From: an uncultured Shimia sp.
GTDB lineage: Bacteria; Pseudomonadota; Alphaproteobacteria; Rhodobacterales; Rhodobacteraceae
Direction of reading: 5' to 3'
DNA length: 64,000 bases
Assembly (NCBI RefSeq): GCF_947493595.1
Contig: NZ_CANLRL010000002.1
Span: forward strand, 620,001-684,000
Shown here one piece after another: positions 1-6,518 of this stretch (within the stretch, counting starts at the first letter, position 1; every line of letters begins with the position of its first letter). Both the position numbers and the translations under genes were made by a program. Under the pieces are notes generated by a model, which had not been told where the DNA came from, ran no database searches, and saw nothing but the letters and a program-made list of their open reading frames with translations.

Positions 1-1215
1 GCGAGTTGGAAGGTTGAGGCCGACGATCTGACCATCAACGGCTTTTCGCCAGCGCGGGCAGCGAAGGGCTCTACGCTGACCATGACCTTCAAGAAACCCA
101 ACGAGGTGGTGGGCAACCATATCGCCAAATACCAGGCGATGAAACTGGCCAAAATGCTGATGGCCTATGATTTTGACCGGCGTCTAAACCCGTTTGCGGA
201 GCTGGGCGGATTCATTTTCACCTTTATGGGCGACGGCGCGCCAGGGACCGGGAAAACCACGCTCATTCAGATGATGGCGGGGCTGATCAACGACTATTGT
301 CAGGTCGCGGGTTATGCCTTCCGCTATCAGAACTTTGGCATCGACAATATCGACAGCTATCAGGGTAAATCGGGGCAGAACGCCAAGGCCTTTGTGCAGA
401 ACGTTCTGGACCCGCAGGTGATTGGCTTTGGCACCATTGACGACATCGATCAGATCGCCGGCAAGCGTGGGGATCGGCAGAGCTCGGCGGGGCAGCAGGA
501 GGTCACGGCGGTGTTCATGGAGGCCTTTGCGGGCGCCAACACCGTGGTGCGCGGCAACTGTACCTTTGGCATGTTCTCCAACTATCCCGAAAACGTGGAC
601 GATGCGCTGCGCCAGCGGGCCGGGGCGCGGTTTTTGGTGGATGGACCACAGACGCGGGAGGATTACATCGACATTCTCGCGCTGTTGATGGGCAAAAACC
701 ACGACATCGCGTTGGGCGAACACGAGTTGTTTGAAGCACAGGCGATTCAGAAAGCCGTGGCGGCGAGCTTTGAAAGCCACAACCGGCCGCATGAAGAGGG
801 CCTGCTCAACGTCTTTGACAAGGTGCACTCGCAAGTTGGCGAACTGGATACGATTGCGAAGATGGGCACCTATCTGAAAGCCATTCAGGAGGCCGACCCG
901 CGCTTTACGGGCCGCGCGATCAAGAACATCACTGACGCTGTGAAAGTGCGCGCAATGGACTTTGAATTGCCGGACGCATGGATGGAAAATCCGGAGCTAT
1001 TCTTGGCAAAAGATTACGACACCAAGAAGGCCATGATTAACGAGCTGCGGGTGCCGATCACCACCGACATGGTGGTGCAGGAGATCAACCGCTATGCGGA
1101 CAGCGAGTTCCGCTATGCCGACAAATCCGATGAGGTCGCGATCTCCAGTATGGTGCGCGATATGCAGCGGTCCGAGGCGGCGAAGCGGCGGTATCTGGAG
1201 GGCAAAGCTAAGTGA
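1..1215 (+). CDS. AAA+ ATPase, 5' end outside window
   Basis: The reading frame is open from base 1, so the gene begins upstream; the ORF-track start at 82 is an internal Met. About 27 further residues (ASWKVEADD...) precede it. A Walker A loop GAPGTGKT and an acidic Walker B stretch (GFGTIDDID) are followed by a sensor-like NCTFGMFSNYP and an arginine-finger-like ALRQRAGARF, the order expected of an AAA+ domain. The C-terminal third is helical and charged. The role is unknown. It heads a + strand series containing small membrane proteins, a DUF6638-like protein and a DUF1523 protein, so it may power a membrane-associated remodelling complex, which is inference. The stop overlaps the next start (GTGA). 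Confidence 0.8.
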   Translation, partial: ASWKVEADDLTINGFSPARAAKGSTLTMTFKKPNEVVGNHIAKYQAMKLAKMLMAYDFDRRLNPFAELGGFIFTFMGDGAPGTGKTTLIQMMAGLINDYCQVAGYAFRYQNFGIDNIDSYQGKSGQNAKAFVQNVLDPQVIGFGTIDDIDQIAGKRGDRQSSAGQQEVTAVFMEAFAGANTVVRGNCTFGMFSNYPENVDDALRQRAGARFLVDGPQTREDYIDILALLMGKNHDIALGEHELFEAQAIQKAVAASFESHNRPHEEGLLNVFDKVHSQVGELDTIAKMGTYLKAIQEADPRFTGRAIKNITDAVKVRAMDFELPDAWMENPELFLAKDYDTKKAMINELRVPITTDMVVQEINRYADSEFRYADKSDEVAISSMVRDMQRSEAAKRRYLEGKAK

Positions 1216-1592
1216 TTGTTCTCGACAGCATCGGTTTTGTGAACACAGGGCTGCCATTGATTGTGCTTGGCATTCTTGCCGTGCTGATCCCGCGGCTTGT
1301 GATTGATCGGGAGACAAGGTCGCATGGCGACGTGTTTCGTGGGATCTGCAGGACGGCGATATCTTTGCTGAGCCTCGGATTTTTGATGTCGTATGTGTTG
1401 ACCTACACTCGCGGCGTGCATGCGTTGGCGCTTGGGTCCTCGCCGGAACTTGGCACAGCCTTTTGGATGCACCTCCGGCTGTCGCTGATGGCAGCGATTG
1501 TCTGGGCGCCGATTTTGGGGCTGGTCTGGTTTGGCCATGCGCAGGGCGTGGAAGCGAGGCGTGGGCAGGACCTTGCGGCGGGGGAACGGTGA
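1212..1592 (+). CDS. small membrane protein, unknown function
   Basis: This 126-residue protein starts at a GTG that overlaps the ATPase stop by 4 bases (GTGA), which suggests translational coupling. It has about three hydrophobic segments: an N-terminal one (LPLIVLGILAVLIP), a central one (TAISLLSLGFLMSYVL) and one near the C-terminus (LSLMAAIVWAPILGLVW). The last residues are charged. I do not recognise a family. Because of the coupling it probably works with the AAA+ ATPase, perhaps as a membrane anchor, but nothing in the sequence proves this. Codon use matches the high-G+C neighbours. Confidence 0.6.
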   Translation: MIVLDSIGFVNTGLPLIVLGILAVLIPRLVIDRETRSHGDVFRGICRTAISLLSLGFLMSYVLTYTRGVHALALGSSPELGTAFWMHLRLSLMAAIVWAPILGLVWFGHAQGVEARRGQDLAAGER

Positions 1593-1846
1593 GGATGGCG
1601 ATGAGGACCGTGCCCGATCTGGTGGGCGCTTTGGATTGGTTTGGAATTGGTGGTTTGGTGCAAAGAGCGCAGGTGTTGGTGTGTGTGACTGACGGTGCAA
1701 ACGCGCCCTCCGGGGGGAGGTCACCTCTCGGGATCTCGCTGCGCGAGACCCTGTCGGTGCAGCGGGGCGCGGCCCGGCTTGAGGCCGGGCGGGAGAGAAT
1801 TGACGACTGTCACCCAGCTGTCGCGGGTAATGTGTGGAAGGCGTGA
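1593..1846. other. non-coding gap with a GC-rich hairpin
   Basis: This 254-base gap holds no convincing gene. It contains a perfect 7-bp stem (GCCCGGC/GCCGGGC, 1772-1778 and 1784-1790, loop TTGAG) with no U-tract. It marks the switch from high G+C to the lower-G+C lipoprotein gene that follows. Confidence 0.4.
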
Positions 1847-2476
1847 ATGTTCAGAATTTTCAGCCTGCTGTTAGCATTGTTGTTTCTCATCTCTTGTCGT
1901 GCCCAAACGGGAGAGCAGATTTCACGCGCCGAACTTTCCAAGGAATACCGAGGCATCGAAGAAAAAATACTTGAACTACGAGGGTCCGGCACACTTGCCA
2001 CTAGGTTCCAGCTTAGCAGGCCATTTCTAACATCAACTGGGGTAATAATTGACTTGGATCGCCAACTGGAGAGCATCAAAACGACAACAGAGTTTTGCGC
2101 AGGGATTAGACGCACTGAAGCATTCATTCCAAAGTGGGATGGCAAATCCGGTGAGAGGGACTGGCAACTGTTCAAAGTTCAGGCGACGAACGAAGATGAT
2201 TGCATTCTGAGTGCGAGCCTCGATCCTGAGGTTCAGATGAACGAAATCCGCGCGTCGAACGAGACAGAAGGCTATTCTACAGACGGGGATTACTACTTCC
2301 GTTTAAGATCAAAGGAAAACGGAGAATTGGTGGAACTTACAGCATACCGACAACTTCGAAGAGGGTCTTTGACCTGTTGGTTCGCCAAATTCGGTGTTTC
2401 TGGTGGTCCTAAGTTGGATTGCCGTATCCTCAAGTTTTCCTATAGCTTTCCGCTAGATATAGCTGCGAGGTACTAA
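1847..2476 (+). CDS. putative lipoprotein, lower G+C than neighbours
   Basis: The 209-residue product begins with a lipoprotein signal peptide: MFRIF, a hydrophobic run LLLALLFL, then the lipobox LISC with Cys17 as likely acylated residue. The rest is soluble, mixed charge, with several cysteines (FCAGIRR, DDCIL, LTCWF, LDCRIL). I do not recognise a family. AAGG lies 6 bases before the ATG. Codon use is clearly more A/T-rich than in flanking genes (many AAA, ATT and ATA codons), and the gene sits between two high-G+C members of the same-strand series. That suggests a later insertion into the operon, or a fast-evolving gene. The stop TAA directly abuts the next ATG, whose ribosome site lies in this gene's tail. 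Confidence 0.6.
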   Translation: MFRIFSLLLALLFLISCRAQTGEQISRAELSKEYRGIEEKILELRGSGTLATRFQLSRPFLTSTGVIIDLDRQLESIKTTTEFCAGIRRTEAFIPKWDGKSGERDWQLFKVQATNEDDCILSASLDPEVQMNEIRASNETEGYSTDGDYYFRLRSKENGELVELTAYRQLRRGSLTCWFAKFGVSGGPKLDCRILKFSYSFPLDIAARY

Positions 2477-3826
2477 ATGCATAGATTGATCCAACGCGGC
2501 TTGATGTTTGGCAACCTGATCGAGGTGGCCTCGCCGGTATTGGTGGAGCGCTATAACCGTGCGCTCAAACACTTGACCGGTAAGACCACCACTCTCACCG
2601 ATTTTCACATCGATATCTCGGGCTATTCGCCGGAGATCGGCGATGAGCTGGACGATCATCTCTACCTCAACCACGGGGGCTGCAACCGGCAGTTTATTTT
2701 GCTGACCACGGATCAGAAATCCGCTCCGCTTCTGAACATCAAGTTCTCCACCAGCCGCGATATTTTGCGGCATTTCATTGAGGAAAACGAGCCGCAGCTC
2801 TTTGCCCTGACCGCGCGGGATGCGGTGGCGGGCGAGTTGGTGAACTCGGTGTTTTCGGTGAGCCAGCCCAGAAAACTGATGGACATTCGCAAGGTCACAA
2901 TTGAGGCGGACACCACCGAAGGCACGCTGCGCGATGCGGAGAAGCTCGGCGCGTTGGCGGATCGGTTCAAACAGGAGGAAGACGGCTGGTTTGACGATGT
3001 GCTGATTGCCGACATGATCACGCTCGCCAAACGCACCGGCGATGTGACGCGCAATCCGGTGAAACTCAAACATATGGAGTTTGATCAGCAGGACTACTGG
3101 ACCGCGCATTTTGGCGGGGTCTACCTGTTCCGCGGCTTGGCGCATCCGGCGGTGATTACGGCGGGCGACAAGGCGGAGCTGGGCAAGCTGCCGATCAAGT
3201 ACACGTTTGATTTCAAAGACCGAAATCAGATCGCGAAGTTTCTGGACTACAACGATCTGGCCGAACCAATTGTGAAAGCGCGCGGCGTGGATGGCGCGGC
3301 GATCCTGCGCCAGAAGATGGATTTTATCGTCGTGGATGCGGCGCAGGAAGCGGGCGTGGACCTGACCGGCGCGACGCGCAGTGATATCCGCCGTTTGGCC
3401 CGCAACCATGCAGAGCAGTTGCCCCCCGAATACCATGAGCTGCGCAAGATGGTGGATTGGGCGGAGAGTGATGGCAAATGGCCGAAGATTACCAGCGACC
3501 ATCCGGCCTATTTCTACACGCTACGCGCCACGGACACGGATCAGCGCGACTTGGTGAATATGTTGTTGTCTGAACTAGCGCCCAAGGACATTCGGCAGCT
3601 GTTTATCTGTCACAAGGAGGTGTTCTATCGCCTCTATCAAGGCTGGTCGGAGACCAAGAAAAGCTTTGTGGCGGATTTTCTGGAACGGGAGTATCAGGTC
3701 GATAAGGCGGGGGCGCGCGAGGCGTTGTTTGGCTTTGACGCGCCGCTGGAAATGCCCCGTGTGACGCGGCAGGCGTCAGAGGATATGATCTCACGGGTTG
3801 GCCCGTGGGGCGCGGTGAGGAGGTAG
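2477..3826 (+). CDS. conserved hypothetical protein (DUF6638-like)
   Basis: This is a 449-residue soluble protein without signal peptide or obvious membrane helix. From memory the opening (LMFGNLIEVASPVLVERYN) and the Y-L-N-H-G-G-C-N-R-Q motif fit the uncharacterised DUF6638 family of Rhodobacteraceae; I could not verify this. No catalytic motif is recognisable. The start ATG follows the upstream stop immediately, with GAGG 6 bases before it. It is followed after 3 bases by a small membrane-protein gene with a strong SD, so these genes are probably one transcript. Association with the AAA+ ATPase upstream suggests a shared process, which is inference. Confidence 0.55.
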   Translation: MHRLIQRGLMFGNLIEVASPVLVERYNRALKHLTGKTTTLTDFHIDISGYSPEIGDELDDHLYLNHGGCNRQFILLTTDQKSAPLLNIKFSTSRDILRHFIEENEPQLFALTARDAVAGELVNSVFSVSQPRKLMDIRKVTIEADTTEGTLRDAEKLGALADRFKQEEDGWFDDVLIADMITLAKRTGDVTRNPVKLKHMEFDQQDYWTAHFGGVYLFRGLAHPAVITAGDKAELGKLPIKYTFDFKDRNQIAKFLDYNDLAEPIVKARGVDGAAILRQKMDFIVVDAAQEAGVDLTGATRSDIRRLARNHAEQLPPEYHELRKMVDWAESDGKWPKITSDHPAYFYTLRATDTDQRDLVNMLLSELAPKDIRQLFICHKEVFYRLYQGWSETKKSFVADFLEREYQVDKAGAREALFGFDAPLEMPRVTRQASEDMISRVGPWGAVRR

Positions 3827-3829
3827 ACT

Positions 3830-4096
3830 ATGGGCGGATTGTGGCGATTGGGGGTTGTAGGCTTTGTCGTGCTTACGATCTTTTACATTTGTCTCTCGCT
3901 TTATTCCCGTGCCAAACGGCGGGACAAGCTGGAAGCGGAATGGGACAATGAAGGCATGAGCGGCGATCGCGATGCGTTTATCGAGCAGGGGTTGCAGGAC
4001 TATGACGGCTCATTGCGTCGCAAATTGATCTGGGGTGTCTATATCATCCCTGTGACCATCGTGATCGCGTTGATCTACTTTATGAATTTCCACTAG
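3830..4096 (+). CDS. small two-helix membrane protein
   Basis: This is an 88-residue protein with two predicted transmembrane helices, GVVGFVVLTIFYICLSLY at the N-terminus and GVYIIPVTIVIALIYFM at the C-terminus. They are separated by about 45 charged residues (RAKRRDKLEAEWDNE). A near-perfect SD (GAGGAGGT, 5 bases before ATG) and a 3-base gap to the upstream stop mark it as an operon member. The arrangement places the charged loop in one compartment, probably the cytoplasm. I do not recognise a family. Confidence 0.65.
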   Translation: MGGLWRLGVVGFVVLTIFYICLSLYSRAKRRDKLEAEWDNEGMSGDRDAFIEQGLQDYDGSLRRKLIWGVYIIPVTIVIALIYFMNFH

Positions 4097-4110
4097 GGGG
4101 ACCTAAAGAC

Positions 4111-4761
4111 ATGGTCTATGTGAAATGGGGTTTTTGGACGCTGTTCTGGCTGTTTGTGGCGGCGTTCTTTCACTACACGCTGCCGCAGCATGATGTGGTG
4201 CGTATTACAGATACCTATGAAAAGCGGATCGATTTTGGCGAGAACTCGATCTTCTGGGCGAAAGAAGACAGCGGCAATGCAACCGGCAATGTGAACCGCG
4301 ATGTGTTCTTCATTCAGACCAAATCGCCAAGTGAAAAGGTGATGGTCTATCGCAACGAAGATACTTCGGCTGGCTGGCCTCCCTACTTCAAATATGACAC
4401 GGCGAATTTGCAGGCCGAGGCTGCGGATATGAAATCATCCGCCGATGCACCGCAATGGGTGGCGGTCATGCACTACGGCTGGCGCAATAAGTTCCTGTCG
4501 ATCTATCCAAACGCGGTGGGTGTGAAGCCTGTAGATGGTCCGGATGTGACGTTCATTCCATGGTTGAACATCCTGATCCTGACCGTGTTTTTCGCTTTTG
4601 TTTGGGCAATTTATGTGCGCTGGCGTCGGTTCCGTCAGGCGCGGATTGATCCTGTATTGGAAGACATGGGGGACAGCTTTGAAGCGGCCGGGGACAATCT
4701 GGCAGAGAAGCGCGGACGGTTCCGCGCCTGGCTGGACACCTGGCGCGGAAAAGCACGTTAA
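4111..4761 (+). CDS. DUF1523 family membrane protein
   Basis: This 216-residue protein has an N-terminal helix (WGFWTLFWLFVAAFFHYTLP), a periplasm-sized domain of about 120 residues starting QHDVVRITDTYEKRID, and a second helix near residue 155 (ILILTVFFAFVWAIYV). A basic cytoplasmic tail follows. The H-D-V-V-R-I-T-D-T-x-x-K-R opening is typical of DUF1523, a family of unknown function found in alphaproteobacteria. It lies 14 bases after the small membrane-protein gene and closes the + strand series. Its stop overlaps the stop of convergent soeC, so no terminator fits between them. Confidence 0.75.
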   Translation: MVYVKWGFWTLFWLFVAAFFHYTLPQHDVVRITDTYEKRIDFGENSIFWAKEDSGNATGNVNRDVFFIQTKSPSEKVMVYRNEDTSAGWPPYFKYDTANLQAEAADMKSSADAPQWVAVMHYGWRNKFLSIYPNAVGVKPVDGPDVTFIPWLNILILTVFFAFVWAIYVRWRRFRQARIDPVLEDMGDSFEAAGDNLAEKRGRFRAWLDTWRGKAR

Positions 4762-5630
4762 CGCATGCCGTAGTAGAGGCCGACCACGTGCTCGGCCTCA
4801 GCAAAAAACAGCCAGCGTGAAGTTGCGACACCCGCAACGTGGCTGAGGACTGCGATGATCGCCAAAACGTGGCTGAAGGGTAACAGCAGGCAGATGATGG
4901 GCAGCACGAATGTGAGGCCGAAGGCGATGCGGCGCAGTTTTTGCGCGTGTTTTCGCCCGATCACAAAGATGAACTCTTTTACCAAATAGTTCGGTGCGGT
5001 GTGGGGATGTGCCATGGAGCGAACGGTGCCGCGTTCGCCCAGACCGGTAGCTGTGCCCAGGTCGGTTCCGCTGTCGGACAGGGCTGCATCACCACGTTGC
5101 CACCAGATGAATTGGAAGATCGCGGCGATCACAAGCAGCAGGATGGCCATGTTTACACGACCCGAAAGTAAGGCTCCACCAGCCAGAGAGAGGCTGAGGT
5201 AAAGCGCTGGTGTAAAAGGGGTTTTCCAGCGTGGCACAGTGTCGAGCTGGGCGTAAATCATTGAGGTGGTGAAGACGGTGAACAGCGCCAGGGCGGCACC
5301 GATCAGGCCCAAAGCTGTGGCATGGATTTGTAAGAAAATCAGGTCGATGGCGTAGATGCCCATGGTGAGCAGAGCAAAAACTGCGCTGACACCTTCGCGT
5401 GATAGCCAACTGCTGCGCCATTGGGTGAACGCGCGCCAGGCGCGTTCTGGGTGGCCGAGGTGGAAAGTTGAGGAGATCAGGCCGCCCACAGAGAGCGCGT
5501 AAGCCACTGCAAAGAAAATGAAAGCTGGCAAGCCAGTTGGTGGATTGGTGTCAATGCCGAGCCAGAACAGCAGACCGAAGCCGAGGCCGGAGAGGGTTGA
5601 GAAGACAATGACAGATGGGGCTGGATGCAT
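4758..5630 (-). CDS. soeC: sulfite dehydrogenase membrane anchor subunit SoeC (DmsC/NrfD-like)
   Basis: This is a 290-residue polytopic protein with about eight hydrophobic helices, of the DmsC type. Conserved features include HLGHPERAWRAFTQWRSSWLSREG after the second helix. In SoeABC this subunit anchors the cytoplasm-facing molybdenum and iron-sulfur subunits and passes electrons from sulfite to the quinone pool. The ATG overlaps the soeB stop by one base (TGATG), so the two are coupled. The DmsC family also serves DMSO, tetrathionate and polysulfide reductases. The call of SoeC rests on the subunit order and on the xsc/tpa/tau genes next door. Confidence 0.8.
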   Translation of the reverse strand: MHPAPSVIVFSTLSGLGFGLLFWLGIDTNPPTGLPAFIFFAVAYALSVGGLISSTFHLGHPERAWRAFTQWRSSWLSREGVSAVFALLTMGIYAIDLIFLQIHATALGLIGAALALFTVFTTSMIYAQLDTVPRWKTPFTPALYLSLSLAGGALLSGRVNMAILLLVIAAIFQFIWWQRGDAALSDSGTDLGTATGLGERGTVRSMAHPHTAPNYLVKEFIFVIGRKHAQKLRRIAFGLTFVLPIICLLLPFSHVLAIIAVLSHVAGVATSRWLFFAEAEHVVGLYYGMR

Positions 5631-6391
5631 CAGGTGGTCCCTCCAGGCAGTTTGTCGAGGGCTTTGTCAAGCCAGCCAAGGAAGCCTTGAGGTTCTTCGG
5701 CGACGGGTTCCAGTAGTGGGGCCAACAGGCTTTGGTCGTCCCACGAATCTTTGAGACGTGGCGGGAGGTATTTGTTCACGGGAAGCGTGCCCATTTCTGG
5801 CATAAGGTCAAATCCGCCTCTGGTTTCAACAAGTTGACTGACATCTGAGTTGGGATCAGAGAGATCGCCAAAGTGTCTGGCGCCGGCGGGGCAGGTGCGG
5901 ACGCAGGAGGGGATTTGATCCTCTTCGGGCAGGTTTTCGTTGTAGATGCGGTCCACGCAGAGGGTGCACTTTTTCATCACCCCTTCCGCTTGGTCCAGCT
6001 CGCGCGCGCCATAGGGACAGGCCCAGGCGCAAAGGCCGCAGCCGATGCAGTGGTCTTCGTTGACAAGCACAATGCCGTCCTCGACGCGTTTGTAGCTTGC
6101 GCCGGTGGGGCAGACGGTAACGCAGGGGGCGTTTTCGCAATGTAAACAAGACTTTGGGAAATGCACGGTTTGCGCGTGGCCTTGCTCTGGTTGGACCTCA
6201 TAGCTGTGCACGCGGTTCAAAAACGTGCCCATTGGTTCGGTGCCATAGGGACGCTGATCGGACAGAGGCGCGCCGTAGTTTTCGGTGTTCCAACCTTTGC
6301 AGGAGATCACACAAGCGTGGCAGCCGACGCAGGTGTCCAGATCGATCACAAGGCCGAGGGTACGGTCGGTTTTGGTGGGTAAATTGGTCAT
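5630..6391 (-). CDS. soeB: sulfite dehydrogenase iron-sulfur subunit SoeB
   Basis: This 253-residue ferredoxin-like subunit carries four cysteine groups expected for four [4Fe-4S] clusters: CVGCHACVISC, CLHCENAPCVTVCP, CIGCGLCAWACP and CTLCVDR...CVRTCP. It relays electrons from SoeA to SoeC. The ORF track starts 36 residues earlier, but that extension is encoded by a repeat-containing intergenic stretch. I chose the ATG at 6391 (MTNLPTKTDRTLG), where family homology begins; the SD is weak (GGGGC). No Tat or Sec signal is visible, in line with a cytoplasmic enzyme. It sits between soeA, 127 bases upstream, and soeC. Confidence 0.85.
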   Translation of the reverse strand: MTNLPTKTDRTLGLVIDLDTCVGCHACVISCKGWNTENYGAPLSDQRPYGTEPMGTFLNRVHSYEVQPEQGHAQTVHFPKSCLHCENAPCVTVCPTGASYKRVEDGIVLVNEDHCIGCGLCAWACPYGARELDQAEGVMKKCTLCVDRIYNENLPEEDQIPSCVRTCPAGARHFGDLSDPNSDVSQLVETRGGFDLMPEMGTLPVNKYLPPRLKDSWDDQSLLAPLLEPVAEEPQGFLGWLDKALDKLPGGTT

Positions 6392-6399
6392 TTTGCCCC

Positions 6400-6440
6400 G
6401 TCGGTATTGCGTCTGTATTGCGACTGTATCGCGGAGGTGC
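6400..6440. repeat. 11-bp-period tandem repeat, copy 1
   Basis: Three 11-base units (GTCGGTATTGC, GTCTGTATTGC, GACTGTATCGC) are followed by GGAGGTGC. The element lies between soeA and soeB. A near-identical element occurs at 38331-38371, also between two leftward genes. Confidence 0.7.
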
Positions 6441-6459
6441 GTATTTTGGCTCGATGAAT

Positions 6460-6506
6460 GGGGGCTCTGCCCCCAGACCACCGGGATATTTGAGGCCAAA
6501 TGAAAG
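6460..6506 (-). repeat. REP-like intergenic element, copy A
   Basis: Read on the minus strand this is CTTTCATTTGGCCTCAAATATCCCGG followed by the hairpin GGGGGC/GCCCCC. The same order occurs near 43221, 49841, 52785 (degenerate) and 61031. It fills most of the soeA-soeB gap. Confidence 0.6.
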
Positions 6507-6518
6507 CGGTTGGTGTGT

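Noticed and set aside
1463-1846. ORF spanning the end of the small membrane protein and the gap
   Set aside because: It overlaps the coupled gene in another frame and ends in a repeat-like G/C-rich stretch, with no SD or homology.
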